Shown here: positions 17,877-28,341 of the stretch, piece by piece
Layout: every line of letters begins with the position of its first letter
Numbering within the stretch: position 1 is the stretch's first letter
NCBI RefSeq assembly: GCF_010548275.1
Contig: NZ_JAAGLT010000032.1
Coordinates: 1 to 64,000, forward strand
Direction: 5' to 3'
DNA from: Streptomyces sp. SID12488
GTDB lineage: Bacteria > Actinomycetota > Actinomycetes > Streptomycetales > Streptomycetaceae
DNA: 64,000 nt
Translations under genes and position numbers: made by a program
Notes under the pieces: generated by a model
The model's input: only the letters and a program-made list of their open reading frames with translations
What the model was told of the DNA's origin: nothing
The model's database searches: none

Positions 17877-19682
17877 TCAGCCGCCGTACGCCCCCGAAGC
17901 CGTCAGCCTCAGGGCCGTGTCGATGAGCGGGACGTGGCTGAAGGCCTGGGGGAAGTTGCCCACCTGGCGCTTGAGGCGCGGGTCCCACTCCTCGGCCAGC
18001 AGGCCCAGGTCGTTGCGGAGGGCGAGGAGCTTCTCGAAGAGCTTGCGGGCCTCGTCGACCCGGCCGATCATCGCCAGGTCGTCCGCCATCCAGAACGAAC
18101 AGGCGAGGAACGCGCCCTCGTCGCCCGGCAGACCGTCGAGGTTCTCGTCGCCGCCCGAGGTCGTCGGGTAGCGCAGGATGAAGCCGTCCTCGGTGGACAG
18201 CTCGCGCTGGATGGCCTCGATGGTGCCGATGACGCGTTTGTCGTCGGGAGGCAGGAAGCCCATCTGCGGGATCAGCAGCAGGGAGGCGTCCAGTTCCTTC
18301 GAGCCGTACGACTGCGTGAAGGTGTTGCGCTCCTTGTCGTAACCCTTCTCACACACGTCCCGGTGGATGTCGTCACGCAGCTCGATCCACTTCTCCAGCG
18401 GGCCGTCCGCGTCGCCGGACTCGATGAGCTTGATCGTGCGGTCCACCGCGACCCAGGCCATGACCTTCGAGTGCACGAAGTGACGGCGCGGGCCGCGCAC
18501 CTCCCAGATGCCCTCGTCGGGCTCGTCCCAGTGCTGCTCCAGGTAGCGGATCAGCTTGAGTTGGAGCAGGGAGGCGTAGTCGTTGCGGGCCAGACCCGTC
18601 ATATGGGCCAGGTGCAGGGCCTCGGTGACCTCGCCGTACACATCCAGCTGGAGCTGGTGCGCGGCGCCGTTTCCGACCCGGACGGGGCCCGAGTTCTCGT
18701 AGCCGGGCAGCCAGTCCAACTCGGCTTCACCCAGCTCCCGTTCGCCCGCGATGCCGTACATGATCTGCAGGTTCTCGGGGTCGCCGGCGACGGCGCGCAG
18801 CAGCCACTCGCGCCAGGCGCGGGCCTCGTCGCGGTAGCCGGTGCGCAGGAGGGAGGAGAGGGTGATGGCCGCGTCGCGCAGCCAGGTGTAGCGGTAGTCC
18901 CAGTTGCGCACGCCGCCGATGTCCTCCGGGAGGGAGGTGGTGGGAGCGGCCACGATGCCCCCGGTCGGCGCGTACGTCAGCGCCTTCAGGGTGATGAGCG
19001 AGCGGACGACGGCCTCCCGGTAAGGGCCGTGGTACGTGCACTGATCGACCCACTCGCGCCAGAACTCCTCGGTGGCGTCGAGGGACTGCTCCGGCTCGGG
19101 CAGCGCGGGCGGCTGCTTGTGCGAGGGCTCCCAGGAGATCGTGAACGCGATCCGGTCGCCCGGCGCCACCGTGAAGTCGGCGTACGTCGTCAGGGACTTG
19201 CCGTAGGTCTCGGCGGTGGTGTCGAACCACACCGAGTCGGGGCCCGCGACGGCGACCGTCCGCCCCTCGTGCTTGTGCACCCACGGCACGACACGGCCGT
19301 ACGAGAACCGCATGCGCAGGGCAGAGCGCATCGGCACCCGGCCGCTGACGCCCTCCACGATGCGGATCAACTGCGGGGCGCCGTCGCGGGGGGGCATGAA
19401 ATCGGTCACTCTGACAGTGCCGCGCGGGGTGTCCCACTCGGATTCGAGGATCAGCGAGTCGCCCCGGTAGCGGCGGCGGGCCGCTACGGGCGGTGCCGCG
19501 TCCGCCGCGTGCGCGGGACCGAGGCGCCAGAAGCCGTGCTCCTCGGTTCCGAGCAGTCCCGCGAAGATGGCATGGGAGTCGAAGCGCGGGAGACACAGCC
19601 AGTCGACTGTGCCGTCCCGGCAGACCAACGCGGCGGTCTGCATGTCCCCGATGAGTGCGTAGTCCTCGATGAGCCCGGCCAC
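17877..19682 (-). CDS. Glycoside hydrolase family 15 protein (glucoamylase/trehalase-like)
   Basis: 601 residues from GTG at 19682, which gives the family-typical N-terminus GLIEDYALIGDMQTAALV and has ggag 6-7 bp upstream. An in-frame GTG at 19706 would add eight residues. An N-terminal beta-rich domain (DUF5911-like) precedes the (alpha/alpha)6 GH15 domain with IGGVRNWDYRYTWLRDA, GIWEVRG (candidate catalytic Glu) and LLAEEWDP. Actinobacterial homologues hydrolyse alpha-glucans or, in mycobacteria, trehalose. No secretion signal, so an intracellular glycogen/trehalose role is likely. Confidence 0.9.
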   Translation of the reverse strand: MAGLIEDYALIGDMQTAALVCRDGTVDWLCLPRFDSHAIFAGLLGTEEHGFWRLGPAHAADAAPPVAARRRYRGDSLILESEWDTPRGTVRVTDFMPPRDGAPQLIRIVEGVSGRVPMRSALRMRFSYGRVVPWVHKHEGRTVAVAGPDSVWFDTTAETYGKSLTTYADFTVAPGDRIAFTISWEPSHKQPPALPEPEQSLDATEEFWREWVDQCTYHGPYREAVVRSLITLKALTYAPTGGIVAAPTTSLPEDIGGVRNWDYRYTWLRDAAITLSSLLRTGYRDEARAWREWLLRAVAGDPENLQIMYGIAGERELGEAELDWLPGYENSGPVRVGNGAAHQLQLDVYGEVTEALHLAHMTGLARNDYASLLQLKLIRYLEQHWDEPDEGIWEVRGPRRHFVHSKVMAWVAVDRTIKLIESGDADGPLEKWIELRDDIHRDVCEKGYDKERNTFTQSYGSKELDASLLLIPQMGFLPPDDKRVIGTIEAIQRELSTEDGFILRYPTTSGGDENLDGLPGDEGAFLACSFWMADDLAMIGRVDEARKLFEKLLALRNDLGLLAEEWDPRLKRQVGNFPQAFSHVPLIDTALRLTASGAYGG

Positions 19683-20209
19683 GTGCAACTCCAGTCGAAA
19701 GGCCACGTCGCCCCCAAAAAAAGGAAAACGGGGGTCTCGATCTTGCGGTCAAGGGTTCGTTGTCCAGCATCGTTGAGCGGTGAAGCAAACACCAATTTTT
19801 GCTCAACGGACTGACGAGCGCTCGTTGTTCCGGGGTTACGGGCGGGGGTGGTGCCGTGTTGCCGGCCGGGCTCGGCAGCGAGTGTCCGAGGAGCATACGA
19901 CGCACTCAGATGATCCGCGTGCCGCTCCGGACAACCCGGGTCCGCTGAACGAGTGAAGCTCGGGTGAGCGGACACTGTTTCGGGTGAGCGCCGGACAGGG
20001 TGATGGTGACTCGTGTACGGGATGCGTGGCCGCGTGTGCGCGGAGCGTGGCCGGAAGCCATCTCCCCGGGTCGCTGATACCCTGGTAGCCCGTGGACCGG
20101 TGGGCAGGAAACCCCCGAACCGCAGCGACGGCTCCCCAGCGAAAACCCGGAAAGCTCCGGGCCCGGGCGGCCGTACCGCACCCCAGACCGCGACCACGGG
20201 AGCCCCACC
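19683..20209. promoter_or_regulatory. Divergent control region between GH15 gene and pyrG
   Basis: About 500 bp without a supported gene. It holds an 8-bp inverted repeat cgttgagc/gctcaacg (19771-19778 and 19801-19808, 22-bp AT-rich spacer) and a perfect 12-bp palindrome acgagcgctcgt (19814-19825), both closer to the GH15 gene, so they are candidate operators for it. I see no convincing -35/-10 pair for pyrG. Confidence 0.5.
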
Positions 20210-21883
<1,674 letters not shown>

Positions 21884-21901
21884 CGCAAGGGCTGTACGGT
21901 G

Positions 21902-21942
21902 ACCGGGGTGCGCGCCTTTGGGGGTGCGTGCCCCGGTTTTCT
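21902..21942 (+). terminator. Terminator after pyrG
   Basis: A 15-bp hairpin with a few G-T pairs (accggggtgcgcgcc paired with ggggtgcgtgccccggt) followed by ttttct. It begins 19 bp after the pyrG stop. Confidence 0.8.
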
Positions 21943-22007
21943 GTGCCGGCTCCGGGGCCGGTTTCTTGTGTACGGGCGGGACGCGGGATGCGGAAGGACA
22001 AGTCGAC

Positions 22008-22637
22008 ATGACCACCATCAAGGACACTCCGGAGGAGTGGGAGATCCGGGCCACGGAGACCCCCTTCGTGGGCAACAAGACCTCCGTGCGCACCGACGAG
22101 GTGGTCATGCCCGACGGCTCGGTCGTGGGCCGCGACTACCAGGTGCACCCCGGCTCCGTGGGCGTTCTCGCCCTCGACGCCGAAGGCCGGGTCCTGCTGA
22201 TCCGCCAGTACCGCCACCCGGTCCGCCAACGGATGTGGGAGATCCCGGCCGGGCTGCTCGACGTACCTGGCGAGAACCCGCTGCACGCCGCGCAGCGCGA
22301 GCTGTACGAGGAGGCGCACGTCAAGGCCGAGGACTGGCGGGTGCTGACCGACGTCTACCCCACGGCGGGCGGCTGCGACGAGGCCGTACGGATCTTCCTG
22401 GCCCGGAATCTGTCCGAGGCCGAGGGACAGCGCTTCGAGGTCGAGGACGAGGAGGCCGACATGGAGCACGCGCGCGTGCCCGTCGACGAGCTCGTCCGGG
22501 GTGTCCTCGCAGGCGAACTGCACAACAACTGCCTCGTCGTGGGCGTCCTTTCGCTGGTGGCGGCCGAGAGGGGCGACGGACTCGACGCACTGCGCCCCGC
22601 CGAGGCGCCGTGGCCGGCTCGGCCGTTCGAGGCCTGA
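22008..22637 (+). CDS. Nudix hydrolase (ADP-ribose pyrophosphatase-like)
   Basis: 209 residues from ATG 22008 with cggaagga ~9 bp upstream; the open frame upstream overlaps the pyrG terminator and is not coding. The Nudix box GLLDVPGENPLHAAQRELYEEAHV keeps the catalytic REUXEE core but has His where the following Gly is usual. The RQYRHPV element before the box is typical of ADP-ribose pyrophosphatases, which cleave ADP-ribose to AMP and ribose 5-phosphate. Substrate assignment is by family resemblance. Confidence 0.88.
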   Translation: MTTIKDTPEEWEIRATETPFVGNKTSVRTDEVVMPDGSVVGRDYQVHPGSVGVLALDAEGRVLLIRQYRHPVRQRMWEIPAGLLDVPGENPLHAAQRELYEEAHVKAEDWRVLTDVYPTAGGCDEAVRIFLARNLSEAEGQRFEVEDEEADMEHARVPVDELVRGVLAGELHNNCLVVGVLSLVAAERGDGLDALRPAEAPWPARPFEA

Positions 22638-22818
22638 GGAGGCCTGAGGCGCTCTCAGGGGTCGTCGGCCGTGTCTGGTGTGAACATCGCCTGATCCGAT
22701 CGGGCGACCTGCCAGCCGCGCTCCGCGCAGATCGTTGCAGAGCGTGAACTAGGCTCTGGAAACGCCCGAACCGGAGTCCCGGCGGGCTTGCGCGTGCAGG
22801 TGGACGGGAGTGTGGCCC

Positions 22819-24915
22819 GTGGCGGATCAGGCGGTGGACACAGACGGCGCGAAGCTGTCCGGAAACGATCGGCCGCCCGTTCCAACGGACAGTCAGTTTC
22901 TCGGTAGGACAAGAGAGTTGAAGGAACTGCGCGCCGACATCGAGCGCGCCGGACTCGACACTCTCGCGGGCCGGAAAGCACCCCGCGCGCGCGTGCTGCT
23001 CATCGCCGGCAAGCCCGGCTCGGGCCGCACCGCGCTCGCCGAGGAGCTGGCCCGGCAGGTCGCGGACAGTTACCCGGACGGTGTGCTGCGCGCCCGGCTC
23101 GCCGAACCCGACGGCACGCGCGTGCCGACCGAACGGACCGCTCGCGAGCTGCTGACCGCCCTGGAACTGCCCACCCCGCCCGGCGCCGACGAGGACGAGC
23201 TGTCCGAGGCGCTGCGCGACGCGCTGGCCGACCGGCGGATGCTGCTCCTGCTCGACGACGCGGCCGACGCCGAGCAGGTCGACGCGCTGCTGCCGGACAA
23301 CCCCGACTGTCTGGCCGTCGCCGTCTCCGGGGGCCCGCTGACCGGGATCTCCGACGTCCGCCCGTGCACGCTGGGCGGCCTCGACACCAAGTCGGCCGTG
23401 GAACTGCTCGAAGGCTTCACCGGGTCGGTGCGCGTCACCGTGGACCCGCGCTCCGCCGAGGGGCTCGCCGAGGTGTGCCAGGGGCAGCCGGCCGCGCTGA
23501 TGCTGGCCGGCGGCTGGCTCGCGGCCCGGCCCCAGGCGGCCGTCTCCGACCTCGCCAAGCAACTGCACGCAGAGGGCGACGAGGGCACCGCCCTGAGCCG
23601 CGTCTTCCGCCTCGTGTACGCCTCACTGCCTACCCCGGCCGCCCGGATACTGCGACTGCTCGCACTGGCCCCCGGCGGCCTGGTCGACCCGCAGACGGCC
23701 TCGGCGCTGGCCGGCTGCTCTGTCGGCGGCGCCCGCGCCACCCTGGACGACTTCGTCGCCCTGAGCCTCCTGACGGCCGTGGAGTCGCCGCTGCCGCAGT
23801 ACGAGGTCCCAGGCTGCCTGCTGCCCCTCCTGCGCCCTCTCGCGGAGTCCCAGGACCGCCCGGCCGAGCTCCAGTTGGCCCGGGCCCGGATGCTGGAGCG
23901 GACGGTACGGCTGCTGGTGTCCTGCCGGGCGATCACCGAGACCGACAGCCCGCTGGCCCGCGAGAAGCTGCTCGGCACGCCCAGCTCGCTGCGCTTCCCG
24001 AACCCGAGGGCGGCGGCGGACTGGCTGGAGATCCGCCGGCCCGCCCTGCTCGCCGCGGCCCGCCTCGCGGTGGCCGACGGGGAGCTGGACACACTGGCCC
24101 GGCGCCTGATGTCCGCCCTGGTCAAGGCGATGGTCGCGCACGTCGGCACCCAGGCCGCCGCGCCCGACCTGTACGGCGTCCACCGCCTCGTCCTCGATGT
24201 CGCCGAGCGCCGCGAACTGCCCCGCGAGCGGGCCGCCGCCCTGCTGAACCTCGCCGACCTGGACGCGCAGACCGGCCGTACGAACGACGCGCTGGCCCGC
24301 TACCGGGCCGCTCTGGACGCCGGTCGCGAGGCGAACGACCCGTATGCGACCGGGCGCGCGATGGAATCCGTAGGGGGCGCGCACCAGGAGCTCGGGGACT
24401 ACGACCGCGCCGCCGACTGGTACGGGCGTGCGCTCGCCCAGCGCCTGGCGCGCGACGAGCGCGAGGACGCCGCCCGGCTGTACGGCCGTATCGCCACCGC
24501 GCACACCTATGCGGGCCGCTACGGCGAGGCGCTGCGCAACTGGCGGGCCGCGGTGGCCGGTCACCGCAAGAACGGCGATGTGGCCGCGCACGCACGGGCG
24601 TTGAGCGAGGTGGCGCGGGTCCAGGAGTACGCGGGACGGCCCGAGGAGTCGCTGGGTACCTGCCAGGAGGCGCTGGAGTGGGCGCGCCGCGCCGACGACG
24701 TACGGCTGCAGGCGGCGCTCCAGCTCCGGTCGGCCGACACGTTGGAACACCTCGGCGATCCGGTGGCGGCCAGGCTGCACCGGGCCGCCGCCGAGCGGCT
24801 GCTGAGCGAGGAGCCGGACCCCCAGGAGAGTGAGCCGGACGCCCCCGAAGGTGATCCTGACCTGGAACACGACGCTAACGCCTACGAAATCCGTAGTACA
24901 TCAGTCGAAGATTGA
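22819..24915 (+). CDS. NB-ARC-like ATPase with TPR repeats
   Basis: 698 residues from GTG 22819 (gggag at 22806-22810). After ~30 residues comes an AfsR/STAND-like NTPase: Walker A LLIAGKPGSGRTALAEEL, Walker B-like MLLLLDDAAD, and a winged-helix region (~260-340). Residues ~440-660 form TPRs (ALARYRAALDAGREAND, YDRAADWYGRALAQRLARD). The C-terminal tail is acidic. The architecture matches the regulatory half of SARP regulators but without a DNA-binding SARP domain. It may act as a signal-responsive scaffold; the target is unknown. It sits between the Nudix gene and ald, as in other streptomycetes (recollection). Confidence 0.82.
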   Translation: MADQAVDTDGAKLSGNDRPPVPTDSQFLGRTRELKELRADIERAGLDTLAGRKAPRARVLLIAGKPGSGRTALAEELARQVADSYPDGVLRARLAEPDGTRVPTERTARELLTALELPTPPGADEDELSEALRDALADRRMLLLLDDAADAEQVDALLPDNPDCLAVAVSGGPLTGISDVRPCTLGGLDTKSAVELLEGFTGSVRVTVDPRSAEGLAEVCQGQPAALMLAGGWLAARPQAAVSDLAKQLHAEGDEGTALSRVFRLVYASLPTPAARILRLLALAPGGLVDPQTASALAGCSVGGARATLDDFVALSLLTAVESPLPQYEVPGCLLPLLRPLAESQDRPAELQLARARMLERTVRLLVSCRAITETDSPLAREKLLGTPSSLRFPNPRAAADWLEIRRPALLAAARLAVADGELDTLARRLMSALVKAMVAHVGTQAAAPDLYGVHRLVLDVAERRELPRERAAALLNLADLDAQTGRTNDALARYRAALDAGREANDPYATGRAMESVGGAHQELGDYDRAADWYGRALAQRLARDEREDAARLYGRIATAHTYAGRYGEALRNWRAAVAGHRKNGDVAAHARALSEVARVQEYAGRPEESLGTCQEALEWARRADDVRLQAALQLRSADTLEHLGDPVAARLHRAAAERLLSEEPDPQESEPDAPEGDPDLEHDANAYEIRSTSVED

Positions 24916-25049
24916 TGCTTTGAAAGGCTAGACACCGAGAACGCCTTCATTAGACTGGCTCTACCGCGCCTTCTCCTGCGGTCTCCTGGTGTGCCCACGC
25001 ACGTCCGGGTATGTATTGCTATGCCCCCGCACCCTCTGAGCCAAGGACC

Positions 25050-26174
25050 GTGATCGACGTGAAGGTCGGCATCCCCCGCGAGGTCAAGAACAACGAGTTC
25101 CGCGTCGCCATCACCCCCGCCGGCGTGCACGAACTGGTGCGCCACGGCCACCAGGTCGTCATCGAGCGGAACGCCGGCGTCGGCTCCTCGATCACGGACG
25201 ACGAGTTCGTGGCCGCCGGCGCGCACATCCTTCCGACGGCCGACGAGGTGTGGGCCAGTGCCGACCTGCTGCTGAAGGTCAAGGAGCCCATCGCCGAGGA
25301 GTACCACCGGCTCCGCAAGGACCAGACGCTCTTCACCTACCTGCACCTGGCCGCGTCCAAGGAGTGCACCGACGCGCTCGTCGGGTCCGGCACCACGGCG
25401 ATCGCCTACGAGACCGTCGAGCTGCCCGGTCGCGCCCTGCCGCTGCTCGCCCCGATGTCGGAGGTCGCCGGCCGGCTGGCCCCGCAGGTCGGCGCGTACC
25501 ACCTGATGCGCTCGGTCGGCGGGCGTGGCGTGCTCCCCGGCGGCGTCCCCGGCACGCAGCCCGCGCGGGCCGTCGTCATCGGCGGCGGCGTCTCCGGCTG
25601 GAACGCCACGCAGATCGCCGTCGGCATGGGCTTCCATGTCACGTTGCTCGACCGCGACATCAACAAGCTGCGCGAGGCCGACAAGGTCTTCGGCACCAAG
25701 GTCCGGGCGATCATGTCCAACTCCTTCGAGCTGGAGAAGGCCGTCCTGGACGCCGACCTCGTCATCGGCGCGGTGCTCATCCCCGGTGCCAAGGCCCCGA
25801 AGCTGGTCACCAACGAGCTGGTGTCGCGGATGAAGCCGGGGAGCGTTCTCGTCGACATCGCGATCGACCAGGGTGGCTGCTTCGAGGACTCGCGTCCCAC
25901 GACCCACGCCGAACCGACCTTCCCGGTCCACGGATCGGTCTTCTACTGCGTCGCCAACATGCCCGGCGCGGTGCCCAACACCTCGACCTACGCGCTCACC
26001 AACGCCACGCTGCCGTACATCGTGGAACTCGCCGACCGCGGCTGGGTGGCCGCGCTGCGCCGCGATCCCGCGCTCGCCAAGGGGCTCAACACTCATGACG
26101 GCAAGGTCGTCTACCGCGAGGTCGCGGAGGCGCACGGGCTGGAGCACGCCGAGTTGGACTCGCTGCTCGGCTGA
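25050..26174 (+). CDS. ald: Alanine dehydrogenase
   Basis: 374 residues from GTG 25050, close to the family length of ~371; GTG 25059 (VKVGIPREVK) is an alternative with better-spaced aagga. Conserved features: GIPREVKNNEFRVAITP, Lys in LLLKVKEP and His in TYLHLAA as substrate/catalytic residues, and the NAD-binding VVIGGGVSGWNATQIAVGMG. It catalyses reversible NAD-dependent deamination of L-alanine to pyruvate and ammonia. Transcribed singly, with ~390 bp to the next gene. Confidence 0.95.
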   Translation: MIDVKVGIPREVKNNEFRVAITPAGVHELVRHGHQVVIERNAGVGSSITDDEFVAAGAHILPTADEVWASADLLLKVKEPIAEEYHRLRKDQTLFTYLHLAASKECTDALVGSGTTAIAYETVELPGRALPLLAPMSEVAGRLAPQVGAYHLMRSVGGRGVLPGGVPGTQPARAVVIGGGVSGWNATQIAVGMGFHVTLLDRDINKLREADKVFGTKVRAIMSNSFELEKAVLDADLVIGAVLIPGAKAPKLVTNELVSRMKPGSVLVDIAIDQGGCFEDSRPTTHAEPTFPVHGSVFYCVANMPGAVPNTSTYALTNATLPYIVELADRGWVAALRRDPALAKGLNTHDGKVVYREVAEAHGLEHAELDSLLG

Positions 26175-26566
26175 CCTTCCCGGCCCCTTCGTAGGTGCTC
26201 CCGGTCGACTAAACGACCAAGTCATCAGCGGGTAAAAGGCGATACGTCAACAGGGATCGTCAACACCCCGCACCCCGCCGGACCTTGGCCGACAGGGTCC
26301 GGCCGGATGTGTGTATGGTCACTTTGCGAAGCTCGTTCAACTCGCCTCGAACGTAACGCTTCAACCGATTCGCGCACCGGTGAACCCTGCCGTGCGACGG
26401 CCGTACGCCCTTGACAGAGGGATGTTTCATTGCCGACACATCGGGCCGGGTCCGGCGGATTGTGTTGCTGCGAACGGCCGACACGCCATAGAGTCGCCAA
26501 CCGTCGGCATGGTGCCACGCTGACCTATCGAGAAGTTTCCTGGTCACCAAGGAGGTAAGACGACTT
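26175..26566 (+). promoter_or_regulatory. Leader/promoter region of the parA-scpAB operon
   Basis: 392 bp without a gene. A 7-bp stem ccggacc/ggtccgg (26278-26302) could end ald transcription but lacks a T-tract. ttgctg (26465-26470) and tagagt (26489-26494), 18 bp apart, form a plausible promoter; an isolated ttgaca lies at 26411-26416. A strong aaggaggt (26549-26556) precedes the GTG at 26567. Confidence 0.5.
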
Positions 26567-27745
26567 GTGAATGAGTCGACATTTACTCCCGGGGGTGGTC
26601 AACCAGGAATGCCGGCGCGGCAATCGGGCCCCGTAGGGCTCGCGGCGGTCGGCTCCGTCGCTGTCCGCACCTTCGCAGCCCATCAGGGTCACCAGATGTC
26701 CGGGGTGACCCAGCCAGGACACATGAGCATGGATGGCCATCACGTGAACGCCATGGCCGGCGACGGTAGTGGCGGGGTCCACAACCACTTCGCCGACTAC
26801 GACGAACTGCCCGACGGGCACTTCTACGACCCCGACGCCGAGTACGAGCCCGATCCGGAGTACGCGGCCACGCTCGCGCCCGACGCGGCCCGTCAGCGCC
26901 GCGAGCGCATCGGCCCCACCGGACGCCCGCTGCCGTACTTCCCGATCCCGGGTCCGCTGACCAGTCACGGGCCCGCGACGATCGTCGCGATGTGCAACCA
27001 GAAGGGCGGCGTCGGCAAGACGACGTCGACCATCAACCTGGGTGCGGCTCTCGCGGAGTACGGACGCAGGGTCCTGCTGGTCGACTTCGACCCGCAGGGC
27101 GCCCTCTCCGTGGGCCTCGGTGTGAACCCGATGGAACTCGACCTGACGGTCTACAACCTGCTCATGGAGCGGGGGATGTCCGCGGACGAGGTCCTGCTCA
27201 AGACGGCGGTCCCGAACATGGACCTGCTGCCGAGCAACATCGACCTCTCCGCGGCCGAGGTGCAGCTGGTGTCGGAGGTCGCGCGCGAGTCGACGCTCCA
27301 GCGCGCCCTGAAGCCGCTGATGGCCGACTACGACTACATCGTGATCGACTGTCAGCCCTCGCTCGGCCTGCTCACCGTGAACGCCCTGACGGCGGCTCAC
27401 AGGGTGATAGTGCCTCTGGAGTGCGAGTTCTTCGCGCTGCGCGGTGTCGCGCTGCTGACGGAGACCATCGAGAAGGTCCAGGAGCGGCTGAACCCGGAGC
27501 TGGAGCTCGACGGGATCCTCGCCACGATGTACGACTCGCGCACGGTGCACAGCCGTGAGGTGCTCGCACGTGTCGTCGAGGCCTTCGACGAGCACGTCTA
27601 CCACACGGTGATCGGGCGCACGGTCCGCTTCCCGGAGACCACGGTCGCCGGCGAGCCGATCACCACGTACGCCTCGAACTCCGTCGGTGCCGCCGCCTAT
27701 CGCCAGCTCGCCAGGGAGGTGCTCGCCCGGTGTCACGCCGAGTGA
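26567..27745 (+). CDS. ParA-family ATPase (second, ScpAB-linked copy)
   Basis: 392 residues, GTG start with aaggaggt 10 bp upstream. A ~135-residue extension rich in Gly/His/Asp and a YDELPDGHFYDPDAEYEPDPEY acidic element precedes the ParA fold. Deviant Walker A CNQKGGVGKTTSTINLG (~142-158), IDCQPSLGLLTVNAL and YDSRTVHSREVL are intact. It is probably not the oriC-linked parA, since no canonical parB follows; it heads the operon of scpA, scpB and a pseudouridine synthase. A role in chromosome organisation is inferred from this context. Confidence 0.9.
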   Translation: MNESTFTPGGGQPGMPARQSGPVGLAAVGSVAVRTFAAHQGHQMSGVTQPGHMSMDGHHVNAMAGDGSGGVHNHFADYDELPDGHFYDPDAEYEPDPEYAATLAPDAARQRRERIGPTGRPLPYFPIPGPLTSHGPATIVAMCNQKGGVGKTTSTINLGAALAEYGRRVLLVDFDPQGALSVGLGVNPMELDLTVYNLLMERGMSADEVLLKTAVPNMDLLPSNIDLSAAEVQLVSEVARESTLQRALKPLMADYDYIVIDCQPSLGLLTVNALTAAHRVIVPLECEFFALRGVALLTETIEKVQERLNPELELDGILATMYDSRTVHSREVLARVVEAFDEHVYHTVIGRTVRFPETTVAGEPITTYASNSVGAAAYRQLAREVLARCHAE

Positions 27746-28323
27746 GTCTGCCGGGGGCCGACGAACTGTTCCGCACCACCGGGGGCATGGCGCTCCAGTC
27801 GTCCAGCCCCAGGCGACAGGCCAACGGTGAGGCCCGGGTGCCGGCTCCCGCAGGGGAGAGGGACGGGGCCGCCGCTGAGGACGCGCCGCACTCGGTGCCC
27901 GTCCAGGGCGGCGACGGCGACGGCGACGAACATGTCGCCACCGGCGCGGACCAGTCCGGCGCCGGTGAGTCGCGCAGCCGGGGGGCCGTCGCGGAGCGTC
28001 CGATGCGCCGCCAGGGCGAGCAGGAAGGTTCTGCCTCCGGGCAGCAGGGGCCGTCGCCGCAGTCGGTCTCGGCGTCCCGCAAGCGTGGAAGGGCCCCCTC
28101 GCGGCGGCCCAGCGGGCGCGAGCGGCACGACGAGAAGATCACGGTGTACGTCTCCGCCGAGGAGCTGATGGACCTGGAGCACGCGCGTCTGGTGCTGCGG
28201 GGCGAGCACGGCCTCGCGGTCGACCGCGGGCGGATCGTGCGCGAGGCGGTCGCGGTGGTGCTCGCGGATCTCGAGTCCCGTGGCGACGCGAGCATCCTCG
28301 TACGACGGTTGCGCGGGCGCTAG
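27730..28323 (+). CDS. Hypothetical protein with C-terminal DNA-binding-like domain, ParA partner candidate
   Basis: 197 residues from GTG 27730 (agggaggt at 27713-27720), overlapping the ParA stop by 16 bp. GTG 27742, which makes a 4-bp GTGA overlap, is a close alternative (SLPGADELFR). Residues ~20-125 are disordered and rich in Gly, Pro, Arg and Ser. The last ~65 residues (DEKITVYVSAEELMDLEHARL ... DRGRIVREAVAVVLADL) have a beta-strand followed by two helices, resembling a ribbon-helix-helix. Small DNA-binding partners commonly accompany ParA proteins, so this may supply the centromere-like binding function. That is inference. Confidence 0.8.
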   Translation: MSRRVSLPGADELFRTTGGMALQSSSPRRQANGEARVPAPAGERDGAAAEDAPHSVPVQGGDGDGDEHVATGADQSGAGESRSRGAVAERPMRRQGEQEGSASGQQGPSPQSVSASRKRGRAPSRRPSGRERHDEKITVYVSAEELMDLEHARLVLRGEHGLAVDRGRIVREAVAVVLADLESRGDASILVRRLRGR

Positions 28324-28341
28324 CGGTAGCCTGCGAGGGCC

